64,000 nt of DNA from NCBI RefSeq assembly GCF_003353055.1, contig NZ_QKWJ01000001.1:250235-314234 (forward strand). The letters run 5' to 3'. This stretch comes from Cupriavidus lacunae. GTDB lineage: Bacteria; Pseudomonadota; Gammaproteobacteria; Burkholderiales; Burkholderiaceae. The position numbers and the translations under genes are program-made. Below the pieces are notes generated by a model that saw only the letters and a program-made list of their open reading frames with translations, was not told where the DNA came from and did not search any database. Position 1 is the stretch's first letter. Each line of letters opens with the position of its first letter. Shown in pieces: positions 45,604-57,577 of the stretch.

Positions 45604-45849
45604 TTGAGCCCGATACCCTGCATCGCGGTTTTATATCGGATTGACGGCGAGGGCGTGGAGCAGCGCATTAGGGCCCTCAGCACGCCCAGCAACTACGGCG
45701 GCGGGCGGATTTGGCTTCTCTGCCCCCTACTGCGGACCCGCGAGCGCCTGCTAGACGAACTGGAGCGGATCGAGGAAGCCAAGGACGCCGCGCTGTTCGG
45801 GCAGATGGCGCGGTTGCTTGGGCATGATCGCGCCTCTAAGTTCTGGTAG
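45604..45849 (+). CDS. Small island protein of unknown function, possibly internally deleted
   Basis: An 81-aa frame. Its first half (IRALSTPSNYGGGRIWLLCP) resembles island-associated small proteins in which such a segment is followed by zinc-binding C-x-x-C pairs. Here no cysteine pair follows; instead an amphipathic helical tail begins (RTRERLLDELERIEEAK). An in-frame internal deletion is a reasonable reading, from memory of similar proteins only. No clear ribosome site. Confidence 0.35.
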   Translation: MSPIPCIAVLYRIDGEGVEQRIRALSTPSNYGGGRIWLLCPLLRTRERLLDELERIEEAKDAALFGQMARLLGHDRASKFW

Positions 45850-46079
45850 GCAATCCGCACGCATCGCGCGCGAGGGATCTCCCTCTGCAGCACCGATTCC
45901 AGCGAGCCTCCGGCAAGCTCTGGCCCTGTCGCGCCTGCGCTACCCTGCCTTGGCCAGACAACCATTGCCCTCTGACGCGATGGCCGTGACGATGCCTGCG
46001 CTGCCTTGTGTACAGCCGTACAGCTGTGATAACTCAACCTGGTCGCACGGACTTGGTTCCGGTCCAAAGAGAAACGCAG

Positions 46080-46112
46080 AGCCCTTGTCCTACCTGGCAC
46101 AAGGGCTTTTTT
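46080..46112 (+). terminator. Rho-independent terminator inside the island
   Basis: AGCCCTTGT / ACAAGGGCT has a 10-nt loop and six T residues. It follows the small gene at 45604 by about 230 nt, so it may end its transcript. Confidence 0.75.
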
Positions 46113-46288
46113 CTGGGCGTCGCATCCGTGCCGCTCTGTTCAGTGGCGCACAGAACCTGATCAATTCCCATCGCACACTGATGCCGTGCGGGCAATCCGT
46201 TTCCTCGATCCCGCACTCTGCACCTCGCCGGCTGGCGCGCGAGTCCCGGCGAGGTGCTCTTGTTTGGGCGTGCGGCCTAAGTGGTGCA

Positions 46289-46323
46289 GCGGGGTATCTC
46301 TGGGGGTACATCCGGGGGTACAT
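46289..46323. repeat. GGGGGTA repeat modules at the right island end
   Basis: CAGCGGGGTATCTC, then GGGGGTACAT twice. They match modules at 43629-43690 in the same orientation and lie about 60-90 nt inside the attR-like copy. Confidence 0.45.
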
Positions 46324-46378
46324 TCCTGATCAAGAAAAGCCAAACCATTATCTGGCGTGGCTTTCCGACAACTGTTTC

Positions 46379-46396
46379 AGTCCGACCCCGGCACCA
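46379..46396 (+). repeat. attR-like partial copy of the tRNA-Leu 3' end
   Basis: AGTCCGACCCCGGCACCA, identical to the tRNA end except for one missing G in the acceptor run. The preceding tRNA sequence is absent, so it is not a tRNA gene. Confidence 0.7.
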
Positions 46397-46445
46397 GGTA
46401 CCCCCAATGCATTCCAGCCCCCCGTAGAATCAGGGTCTACGGGGT

Positions 46446-46566
46446 AATGCCGTACAGTTAAGGTCCCAAGCCCCACCGTCATTCCCGCGCAGGCGGGTCC
46501 AGCGTCTTTTGAACGTCACTGGGTTCCCGCCAGCGCGGGAACGACAGTCGCTAACTGAACGGCATT
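46446..46566. mobile_element. MITE-like element with 16-bp terminal inverted repeats
   Basis: The ends AATGCCGTACAGTTAA (46446-46461) and CTAACTGAACGGCATT (46551-46566) are inverted copies with 14 of 16 matches. The 121-bp interior holds CCCGC-type dyads, best GTTCCCGC-CAGC-GCGGGAAC (46523-46542). No coding capacity. This is the layout of a non-autonomous transposon or a mobile palindromic unit. No clear target duplication. Confidence 0.6.
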
Positions 46567-46604
46567 GGCGCTCTGCCACATAGGCGATGCGCCTGTGGAT
46601 GGAA

Positions 46605-48044
46605 TCAATGCCCCGACAGCCCCGCCGCCATCAGCAAAGTCTTGGGCTCCAGGTACGCGCTCATCCCCCACTTGCCCATCTCGCGCCCAAGCCCTGAATG
46701 CTTGAAACCGCCAAATGGCGCGCGCGGCTCGTTGGCCAGCGTATTGACGAGCACGCGGCCTGCGTCGATCTGGCGCGCCACGCGTTCGCAGCGTTCCGGG
46801 TCGTTGCCGAGCACCAGGGCACTCAGGCCATAGTGCGTGTCATTGGCAAGGGCGATAGCGTCGGCGTCATTCTCATAGGGAATGAGGGTCAGCACCGGGC
46901 CGAAGATTTCCTCGCGCGCTATGCGCATCTGGTTGGTAGCGTTGGTGAAGATCGTCGGTTTGACGAACCAGCCCGCCTGCAGTCCCTCGGGCCGTCCCTG
47001 TCCACCCGCCAGCACCTGCGCGCCCTCATCGATGCCGATGCGGATGTAGTGCTGCACGCGCTCCCACTGCCTGGCGCTCACCATCGGGCCGATGGCGGTC
47101 TCGACATAGCGCGGGTCGCCAACCTTGAACTGTGCAACCGCCTGCCTGGCGACCTGCTCGAACTCCGCGAGCCGCAGGCGCGGCACGAGGATGCGCGTGC
47201 CGGCGATGCAGGCCTGGCCGCTGTTGACGAAGCCGGCCTGCAGCGCCAGGGGCATGATGGCGGCGAAGTCCGCATCGTCAAGCACCACGGTTGGCGACTT
47301 GCCGCCGAGCTCCAGCGTCACGCGCTTCATGGTGGCTGCGCCCGCGCTCACCAGATGCTGGCCCACGGCGGAAGATCCGGTGAATGAGATCTTGGCGATA
47401 TCGGGATGCCGCGCGATTTCCTCGCCCACGACTTCGCCCCGGCCGTTGACGATGTTGAACACGCCCGGCGGCAGCCCTGCTTCATGCAGTGCGCGGGCAA
47501 TCACCTGCGTTTGCATGGCGCTCATCTCGCTGGGCTTGATGACGGCAGTGCAGCCCGCCGCCAGCGCGGTGGCAAGCTTGTTGCAGATGAAGCCGGCATT
47601 GCTGTTCCAGGGCGTGATCAGGCCCGCCACGCCGATGGGCGTCAGGATGACGCGTGCACTCCCTGCCTGCTCTTCAAACGCAAAGGACTGCAGCGTGTCG
47701 ATGGCCTGGGCAATGACAGCGGCGGGATACGTCGCCATCCAGCGCCCGCGCACCGAAGGCGCGCCGTATTCCGTAAGGATGGCCTCCATCAACTCTTCTT
47801 CGCGCGCCGCCACGGCCCGGTGCATGCGCTGCAGCGCCGCGATGCGCTCCTCGCGCGAGGTGCGTGACCAGGCCGGGAACGCGGCTTTGGCCGCCGCAAT
47901 GGCGCGCAGCGCGTCCTGCGCGTCGCCCAGCCGTACCTGGCCGATGATTTCCTCGGTGCTGGGGTTGTGCAGGGCGAACCATTCCTGGCCGTGCGGCACG
48001 GCGAATTCGCCGTTGATATAGATGTGCTCAATACGTTGCTGCAT
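46605..48044 (-). CDS. NAD(P)+-dependent aldehyde dehydrogenase
   Basis: A 479-aa ALDH. The cofactor motif FTGSSAVGQ, the general-base glutamate in LELGGKSPTVV and the catalytic cysteine in NSGQACIAGTRI are all present, and EEIFGPVLTLIPY closes the active site. It resembles the broad-range aldehyde dehydrogenases of aromatic or solvent metabolism. The substrate cannot be read. Divergent from a LysR gene that may control it. Confidence 0.88.
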   Translation of the reverse strand: MQQRIEHIYINGEFAVPHGQEWFALHNPSTEEIIGQVRLGDAQDALRAIAAAKAAFPAWSRTSREERIAALQRMHRAVAAREEELMEAILTEYGAPSVRGRWMATYPAAVIAQAIDTLQSFAFEEQAGSARVILTPIGVAGLITPWNSNAGFICNKLATALAAGCTAVIKPSEMSAMQTQVIARALHEAGLPPGVFNIVNGRGEVVGEEIARHPDIAKISFTGSSAVGQHLVSAGAATMKRVTLELGGKSPTVVLDDADFAAIMPLALQAGFVNSGQACIAGTRILVPRLRLAEFEQVARQAVAQFKVGDPRYVETAIGPMVSARQWERVQHYIRIGIDEGAQVLAGGQGRPEGLQAGWFVKPTIFTNATNQMRIAREEIFGPVLTLIPYENDADAIALANDTHYGLSALVLGNDPERCERVARQIDAGRVLVNTLANEPRAPFGGFKHSGLGREMGKWGMSAYLEPKTLLMAAGLSGH

Positions 48045-48168
48045 GACTGCTCCTTTTCAAAGCGGCTCACATGATTTCAAGCCGGGATGGAGCGAAGTCT
48101 AGGAATGGTTTATTGTTCTGATAAGCGAGTTTATTGATGATGATGTATCCGTAATTTCAGGACAATCC

Positions 48169-49071
48169 ATGCACAGGACAGGAATGACCGAGCTGGAGGT
48201 GGTTCTGGCCGTCGCGCGCCGCAGCAGTTTTCGTGGCGCGGCGCAGGAGTTGAGCATGTCCACCACGGCCGTGAGCAGCGCCGTGGCCGGGCTGGAGGCG
48301 CGCCTGAAGGTGCGCATCTTCAACCGCTCGACACGCAGCGTAGCGCTCACGGATGCCGGCCAGCGCTATGTGGAGCGCATCGCCCCCGCGCTGGCCGAAA
48401 TCAAAAGCGCCGGCGAAGAAGCCGGCACCGGCATCGATGTGCCCAGCGGCACCCTGCGCATCAACGCACCACAGGGCGTAGCCTTCCTGCTGCTGGAGCC
48501 GCTCCTTAACCAGTACGCGCAGCGCTACCCCGAGGTGCGCATCGATATCGTGAGCGAATCGCGCATGATCGACGTCGTCGCCGAGGGCTTTGATGCAGGC
48601 ATTCGCCTCGCCGAATCCGTGCCGCAGGACATGATTGCCGTGCCGCTCTCGCGCGACATCCGCATGCTCGTGGTAGCAACGCCCGAGTACCTCAAACGCC
48701 ACGGCACACCCAGGCATCCGCGTGATTTGCTCAAGCACCAGAGCATCGGCATGCGCATGTCACACGGGGGCATCTACCGCTGGGAGCTGGAGAAAGGCGG
48801 CCAGAAGCTGCAGATGGATCTACCCATGCGCATGGCCCTCAATGAGCTTCCCGCCATCAAGCAAGCCGTGCTGCTCGGGCTGGGCATCGGCTTCATCACC
48901 GAATGGTTTATCCAGGATGAGTTGAAGTCCGGCGCGTTGACACCTGTGCTGGTGCCGTGGTGCCCATCGTTTGGCGGCTTGAGGCTTTATTACTCCGGCC
49001 ATCGGTTCGTGCCGGCGCGGCTGCGGGCACTCATTGATCTGGTTCATGAACTGAGCTTGGCAACCCGCTGA
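48169..49071 (+). CDS. LysR-type transcriptional regulator, divergent from the aldehyde dehydrogenase
   Basis: A 300-aa LysR protein: winged helix at residues about 6-65 (LEVVLAVARRSSFRGAAQEL, then STTAVSSAVAGLEARL) and a CrgA/AaeR-type effector domain (GTLRINAPQGVAFLLLEPLL). The 124-nt shared promoter gap is AT-rich. ATG 48169 is used; a start five codons later is possible. Confidence 0.85.
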   Translation: MHRTGMTELEVVLAVARRSSFRGAAQELSMSTTAVSSAVAGLEARLKVRIFNRSTRSVALTDAGQRYVERIAPALAEIKSAGEEAGTGIDVPSGTLRINAPQGVAFLLLEPLLNQYAQRYPEVRIDIVSESRMIDVVAEGFDAGIRLAESVPQDMIAVPLSRDIRMLVVATPEYLKRHGTPRHPRDLLKHQSIGMRMSHGGIYRWELEKGGQKLQMDLPMRMALNELPAIKQAVLLGLGIGFITEWFIQDELKSGALTPVLVPWCPSFGGLRLYYSGHRFVPARLRALIDLVHELSLATR

Positions 49072-49364
49072 GGTAGGCTTGCTGTGCTCATTCGATCCGA
49101 TGCAGCGCCGGCCTTTATCAGACGCTGCGCGTCTTGGGGCACATTTCCGGCAAGAACTTACAACCGGCTGCGATCCCGCTCAGACACTGAAATACAATAC
49201 GCTCCGGCGGGACCCATGATCGTGACGGGCGGCCAGGCAGGCAATCTCATAGACCGGCCAGCAGATGGTGCCGGGTCCGAGTAAGAATCCTGCCGGAACC
49301 CATCGGGCAACAGGCTGTCCGACACCACACGTCCCCCCGACCCCCCTGAACTCTGGAGCGGCCA

Positions 49365-50471
49365 TTGCATTTGAAAAGACCGTTGACCACCGGCAAGACC
49401 CGCCCCCGCGCATTGATCATGTGCACGGGTGGGCTTGGTGATGTGGTGTGGGCCAGCGCATCGATCGACGCCTTGCGCGAAGCGTACGGTGAGCACATGG
49501 AAATCGATCTGCTGGTCAAGCATCGATCCGACGCCCTGTTCAAGCACGACCCCCGGGTTTCGCGCGTCCTGATCTTGCGGGGCGGCCCCCGGCTGCCGCT
49601 GCTGGTCAATCCGCACAAATGGCTGATCCTGGCGCGCGCGCTGGTTCGCTACCCCTACCACCTGATCCTGGACCTGACCATTAACCGGTCAGACTTCTTC
49701 CCCAGCCTGGGCTGGCTGTTTCCCGCTGCCCACAAGGTCAAGGTCTACAAGGTGCGCCATGAGGTGGATCCGCCTGAAACACACCGAACCAAGGTCATCC
49801 AGCGCCTGTTGGCGTATTGCGTGCCCGAAGCGATCGCACACCGCGCCATGCCTTCGTTGCGGAAGCCGGCAATCGATATCCGGGCGCGTTATGGCCTCGA
49901 CCAGCCCTATATCTGCCTGCATACCGGGAACAGCTCGTTCTACCACAATAGAAAGAACACGCGCCTCTGGCCGGTGGATAAATGGATCGAATTGCTGGAA
50001 GGCTGGGCGCGGTTTTTCCCGTGGCATAAGCCGGTCCTGATCGGCACGCCGGCCGAAGCCGAGCATATGGCGAAGATTGCCGACAAATTCCCGAATGCCA
50101 GCAATCTCTGCGGAAAAACCCCGCTGCCGGAGATGATGACGCTGATCGCCGAGGCCGCGCTTCTGATCGGCACAGATACCGGGCCTACCCATGTCGCGGC
50201 GGCATTCGGTACGCCGGTTGTCGCCATTTTCGGGCCCACGCTCTGGCATGTGACCGGGCCCGCGGGCGACAGCGAGCGCATTCGCATCGCGAATCCCCTG
50301 GTCGGGACCGATATCGACGACGTGCAGGTGGACCAGGTCGTCGGTGCTGCGTACGAGATGGTTCCGGGCCTGGCGGGCACCGCAGCGGCGGCGCGAGGGC
50401 TGCCGGACTCGCACCCGGGATCGCCGGAGTGCGCCCGGCATATCGAAGCGCCCCTCGCCGGCGGGCGCTGA
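49365..50471 (+). CDS. Family 9 glycosyltransferase (heptosyltransferase-like)
   Basis: A 368-aa GT-B enzyme of the ADP-heptose:LPS transferase family. N-terminal IMCTGGLGDVVWASASIDAL is the acceptor-side start; C-terminal LIGTDTGPTHVAAAFGTPVVAIFGP binds the nucleotide sugar. The TTG start at 49365 has GGAG 6 nt upstream; the 290-nt gap before it shows nothing else. The last 30 residues are not conserved-looking. It stands alone without other LPS genes, so the acceptor is unknown. Confidence 0.8.
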   Translation: MHLKRPLTTGKTRPRALIMCTGGLGDVVWASASIDALREAYGEHMEIDLLVKHRSDALFKHDPRVSRVLILRGGPRLPLLVNPHKWLILARALVRYPYHLILDLTINRSDFFPSLGWLFPAAHKVKVYKVRHEVDPPETHRTKVIQRLLAYCVPEAIAHRAMPSLRKPAIDIRARYGLDQPYICLHTGNSSFYHNRKNTRLWPVDKWIELLEGWARFFPWHKPVLIGTPAEAEHMAKIADKFPNASNLCGKTPLPEMMTLIAEAALLIGTDTGPTHVAAAFGTPVVAIFGPTLWHVTGPAGDSERIRIANPLVGTDIDDVQVDQVVGAAYEMVPGLAGTAAAARGLPDSHPGSPECARHIEAPLAGGR

Positions 50472-50921
50472 CTGCAGCGCTTTCGTCACTGCCGCCCAAC
50501 CCGATCGGGTGAGGCGGCATCCCCCTTCCGCCCGCTTCCACCTCCTCCGCATCAGCACCGCTCACCCCACCAGTCTCAGATCCGCGCAGCCCTGCGCGCG
50601 CAATGTTGACTGCGTTTAATTCGCCGACAAAAGCTTTCAATACGCTGGCCAAAAAGCGGCAGTGATAATGCCTCACGCTGCATTCGCACGGTCGATGCGG
50701 TCGCGCCCTGCACGCGCGTCCCGCGGCGCCACCGTGATTGCCGTGATCGCCGTGATCACCTTCTTACCAAGGACACGCCGCCGCGCCATGGAAATGCCCT
50801 CCACCCTGCACGCCACCCACCGTTAGTCCTGCGCCGCCTGGTCCTGTGCCGAATTCCCACCACCCACGCAAACCGATGCAACGACTCACCCAACCCGCAT
50901 CACTCGCTTCAGGAGCCTTCG
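50472..50921. other. Intergenic region before aspT
   Basis: No gene, RNA or strong promoter is seen in these 450 bases. A TTGACT lies at 50606-50611 without a matching -10 box. AGGAG precedes the aspT ATG. Confidence 0.5.
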
Positions 50922-54306
<3,385 letters not shown>

Positions 54307-54399
54307 GCCTTCGCTGGCGTGGCCTGGGCCTGGCATTGCGCTGGGCTTTTTTTTTGTTCGTTGGGGTGGATTTGAGGTAGGTTTTGGTCGTCGTTACGT

Positions 54400-54782
54400 G
54401 GTTGGTTGGTGTGCTTGGCGGGGGTGGGCTGTTTCGCCGGCTTTAGCCGGCGGGGCTGCTTGCTCGGTGGCTTGGTTATGTAGGTCGGGGTCGATGTTGT
54501 CGTAGGTTTAAGCGCCTGGTTCCGCCCTGCTGGGCGGGTCACTTTTTGTCCGAGCGACAAAAAGTGACCAAAAAACGCGTCGCCTCTGGCGGCTGGCCAT
54601 CCATTCCTCGGCGTGGGTGGTTCGAGCGGCGGTGATTTCCGTTCGATGGGGTAGGTGGTTCGAGCCTGCTACGCACCCTGTCCGGTGCCTGCGTCGACGG
54701 ACTATTGGACGAACCCGACTTTAGGCTATTGGCAGCCTGCTAACCAGGTCATCGGTAGGACGCCTACGGCTGCGCTGCGCGC
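54400..54782 (+). repeat. Left arm of a large inverted repeat
   Basis: Inverted copy of 54907-55287 with high identity by eye over about 380 bp. Inside the arm, 54538-54568 is itself a 13-bp hairpin (GTCACTTTTTGTC / GACAAAAAGTGAC). CCGCCC-TGCT-GGGCGG directly before a T-run looks like a terminator for the rightward side. No gene is supported in 54307-55324 on either strand. Confidence 0.85.
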
Positions 54783-54906
54783 ACTCAGTATCGTAGGTCG
54801 GGTGCTCGGGCACGGAGTGCGTCGCTGCGCTCGCATGGCGCTGTCGTGATGCCGGGCCAAAGGCGCAAATCAGGACGTGGTCCGCAGCTCTGCCACGTTA
54901 GGGCCG

Positions 54907-55287
54907 GCGCGAAGCGCAGCCGAAGGCGTCCCACCGACGCGGTGCTTAGCAGGCTGCCAACCGCCTAAAGTCGGGTTCGTCCAATAGTCCGTTGATGTGG
55001 GCACAGACAGGGTGCGTAGCAGGCCCGAACGGCCAACCACGCCAAACGGCAAGCACCGCCGCCCGAACCACCCCCACCACCAAATTGATGGCCAGCCGCC
55101 AGAGGCGACGCGCTTTTTGGTTACTTTTTGTCGCTCGGACAAAAAGTGACCCGCCCAGCAGGGCGGAACCAGGCGGTTAATCCTACGACAACATCGAACC
55201 CGACCGACATAACCAAGCCTACGAGCAAGCAGCCCCGCCGGCTACGCCGGCGAAACAGCCCACACCCGCCAAGCACGCCAACCAACC
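54907..55287 (-). repeat. Right arm of the large inverted repeat
   Basis: Pairs with 54400-54782. Blocks of perfect match include GACAAAAAGTGAC, CGCCTCTGGCGGCTGGCCAT, GGACTATTGGACGAACCCG (each in reverse complement) and GGCAGCCTGCTAA. The 124-bp centre between the arms is unpaired. Open frames starting MSLGQKVTRPAGRNQ on both outward strands arise from this repeat and are probably not genes. Confidence 0.85.
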
Positions 55288-55324
55288 GCGCAGGGACAAG
55301 CCCAAAACAAACCCCCAACATCCC

Positions 55325-56137
55325 TCAACAGGACTCAACAAACTCCAACACAGTCGCCAGCATCCCCCGCAGCGCCGGCTGCAACGCCGTCGCCAGCGCC
55401 TCATCATACGCAAACGGATACACCTCGCTCATATACGCGCACTGCGACAACTCCAGCTGCACCGCATGCACGCCGTCTGCCGGCTTGCCATATTGCCGGG
55501 TGATATACCCACCCTTGAAGCGCCCGTTGAGCACCGCGGTATGGCCGGCTACCGCACTGGCCTGCTCCAGCAGCTGGCTGGCCAGCGTGGCATCGCAGCT
55601 GTCGCCATTGGCCGTGCCGAGGTTGAAGTCCGGCAGCCTGCCTTCAAAAAAGCGCGGCAGCACCGAGCGGATCGAATGCGCATCCCACAGCGCAACCGTG
55701 CCGTGCTCCGCCTTCAGGCGGGCCAGTTCCGCGGCCAGCGCCTCGTGGTACGGGCGCCAGATCGCGTCGCGGCGCACGGCGATTTCCGCATCGTCGGGGC
55801 CATTGCCGTCGGCATACAGCGGGGTCTTGTCGAAGGTATCGACCGGGCACAAGCCGGTGGTGTCCTGGCCGGGATACAGGTTGGCGTTGTCGGGCGGGCG
55901 GTTCAGGTCGACCACATAGCGCGAGTGCGTGGCCACCAGCACCGATGCGCCCAGTTCGCGGGCGAAGTTGTAGAGGCGTTCCAGGTGCCAGTCGGTGTCG
56001 GGCACCGTGCGCGCTTCGGCGGTCAGGCGCTGCGAGACCGAAGCCGGCAGGTGCGTGCCGACGTGCGGCATCGATACCAGCAACGGGCGCGTGCCGCGAT
56101 GCAGGGTGAAGGCGGGGGTATCGGTGGAGAAGGACAT
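55325..56137 (-). CDS. hutG: N-formylglutamate deformylase HutG
   Basis: A 270-aa metal-dependent amidohydrolase of the FGase family. LVSMPHVGTHLP carries a metal histidine and LWDAHSIRS another; DLNRPPDN is conserved. It releases glutamate and formate, the last step of the five-step histidine route. Ends just past the inverted-repeat locus; separated from hutF by 33 nt. Confidence 0.92.
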   Translation of the reverse strand: MSFSTDTPAFTLHRGTRPLLVSMPHVGTHLPASVSQRLTAEARTVPDTDWHLERLYNFARELGASVLVATHSRYVVDLNRPPDNANLYPGQDTTGLCPVDTFDKTPLYADGNGPDDAEIAVRRDAIWRPYHEALAAELARLKAEHGTVALWDAHSIRSVLPRFFEGRLPDFNLGTANGDSCDATLASQLLEQASAVAGHTAVLNGRFKGGYITRQYGKPADGVHAVQLELSQCAYMSEVYPFAYDEALATALQPALRGMLATVLEFVESC

Positions 56138-56170
56138 GGTCTTTGCGATGCAGTGGGCGTGCGCCCGGTT

Positions 56171-57577
56171 TCAGTCGGCCAGCAGGCTGGCGCGCGCCGC
56201 GATGAACAGGCGCCCCGTATCAGCCTGCAGCGGATGCGCGCCATGCTGCACGCGGCTGCGGCCGGCCGTGCGGACATCCGCTAGTGTCTCATGACCGTGG
56301 CAGGCGAACACATGGGTGGCCAGCGCCTGCGGCCCGTCAAGGCCCGCCAGCGTCGGATGCGCGCCGTCCAGCACGACGAAGTCGGCCTGCTGCCCCACCG
56401 CCAGTCCGGCCACCGCGCGGCCCGAGGCGCGCGCGCCACCGGCCACGGCTTCCAGGTACAAGCGGTCGGCCACCTGCGCATGCGTGTCGGACGCCAGCAC
56501 GTTGCGCCGCTGCAGCCCCAGCCGCTGCCCGTATTCGAACAGGCGCAGCTCTTCCGCCACGCTGACGCTGGCATGGCTGTCGGAGCCGATGCCCCATGCG
56601 CCATGCTGCGCCAGGTAGGGCGCGGCCTCGAACACGCCATCGCCCAGGTTAGCCTCGGTAGTCGGGCAGATGCCGGCCACCGCGCCGCTGTGCGCCAGGC
56701 GCCGGCGCTCGTCCCAGTCCATATGGGTGGCATGCACAAGGCACCAGCGCGCGTCGACCTGCACATGGTCGAACAGCCAGGTCACCGGGCGCGTGCCCGA
56801 CCAGGCGATGCAGTCGTCGACCTCTTTCTGCTGCTCGGCGATGTGGATGTGGATGGGCGCCTGCGGGTCGATCGCCTGCAGCCCCGCCAGTGCGTGCGCC
56901 AGGCTTTCCTCCGGCACCGCGCGCAGCGAATGCGGTGCCAGCCCCAGCCGCGCGCCGGACAGCACGCACGCAGGGCCAAGCCGTTCCAGCAGCTTCAGCA
57001 TCGCGTCGGTGTCATGCAGGAAACGGCGCTGCTCAGCGAGAGGCGGCTTGCCGCCAAAGCCCGCGGTCTGGTACAGGACCGGCAGCAGCGTCATGCCGAT
57101 GCCGGTACGCTGCGCCGCGCGCAGCAGCCGCAGCGACATCTCGGCGGCATCGGCATAAGGCTTGCCGCCGGCATCGTGATGCACGTAGTGGAACTCGCAC
57201 ACGCTGGTGTAGCCCGCGCGCAGCATCTCGATATAGAGCTGGGTGGCGATGGCCTCCAGCGTGTCGGGCGAGAGCCGCTGCGCGAAGCGGTACATCAGCG
57301 TGCGCCAGCTCCAGAATGAATCGGCGCCGGCCGGGTCGTCGCCCTGCGGGCTGCTGCGGAATTCGGTCAGCCCGGCAAAGCCGCGCTGGAATGCGTGCGA
57401 ATGCAGGTTGGGCATGCCGGGCAGCACCGGGCCGACCGCGCACGGCACGCCAGCCTCCGGTGCGGCACCGGTCTGCACGGTGGTGAAGCGGCCCTGCTCA
57501 TCCCAGGCCAGCAGTACATCGCGTGCCCAGCCGGTCGGCAGCAGCGCAAAGGGTGCGAAGAGTTGCGTGTCGCTCAT
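56171..57577 (-). CDS. hutF: Formimidoylglutamate deiminase HutF
   Basis: A 468-aa amidohydrolase-superfamily enzyme: metal motif [10 protein letters not shown] (near residue 60), [14 protein letters not shown], and GSDSHASVS with the final Asp. It removes ammonia from formiminoglutamate to give N-formylglutamate. Its presence together with HutG shows the Pseudomonas-type five-step pathway. ATG 57577 overlaps the hutI stop by 4 nt; the longer upstream frame is a shadow. Confidence 0.93.
   Translation of the reverse strand: MSDTQLFAPFALLPTGWARDVLLAWDEQGRFTTVQTGAAPEAGVPCAVGPVLPGMPNLHSHAFQRGFAGLTEFRSSPQGDDPAGADSFWSWRTLMYRFAQRLSPDTLEAIATQLYIEMLRAGYTSVCEFHYVHHDAGGKPYADAAEMSLRLLRAAQRTGIGMTLLPVLYQTAGFGGKPPLAEQRRFLHDTDAMLKLLERLGPACVLSGARLGLAPHSLRAVPEESLAHALAGLQAIDPQAPIHIHIAEQQKEVDDCIAWSGTRPVTWLFDHVQVDARWCLVHATHMDWDERRRLAHSGAVAGICPTTEANLGDGVFEAAPYLAQHGAWGIGSDSHASVSVAEELRLFEYGQRLGLQRRNVLASDTHAQVADRLYLEAVAGGARASGRAVAGLAVGQQADFVVLDGAHPTLAGLDGPQALATHVFACHGHETLADVRTAGRSRVQHGAHPLQADTGRLFIAARASLLAD

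Larger units (their letters stand above)
43508..46396 (+). mobile_element. Small tRNA-Leu-integrated genomic island (decayed)
   Basis: The tRNA 3' end AGTCCGACCCCGGGCACCA (43508-43526) recurs at 46379-46396 with one G missing. The 2.9 kb between them contains an acyltransferase gene of visibly lower GC than the neighbours, two small doubtful frames and shared GGGGGTACAT/GGGGTATCTC modules near both ends. No intact integrase remains. This fits integration into a tRNA by a tyrosine-recombinase element that later lost its mobility genes. Confidence 0.7.

Noticed and set aside
46381-46396. A second tRNA gene
   Set aside because: Only the 3' acceptor and T-arm part is present, with no D-arm or anticodon arm upstream.
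43629-46566. CRISPR array
   Set aside because: The short repeats near the island ends are not regularly spaced and have no equal-length spacers; no array was found elsewhere in the window.
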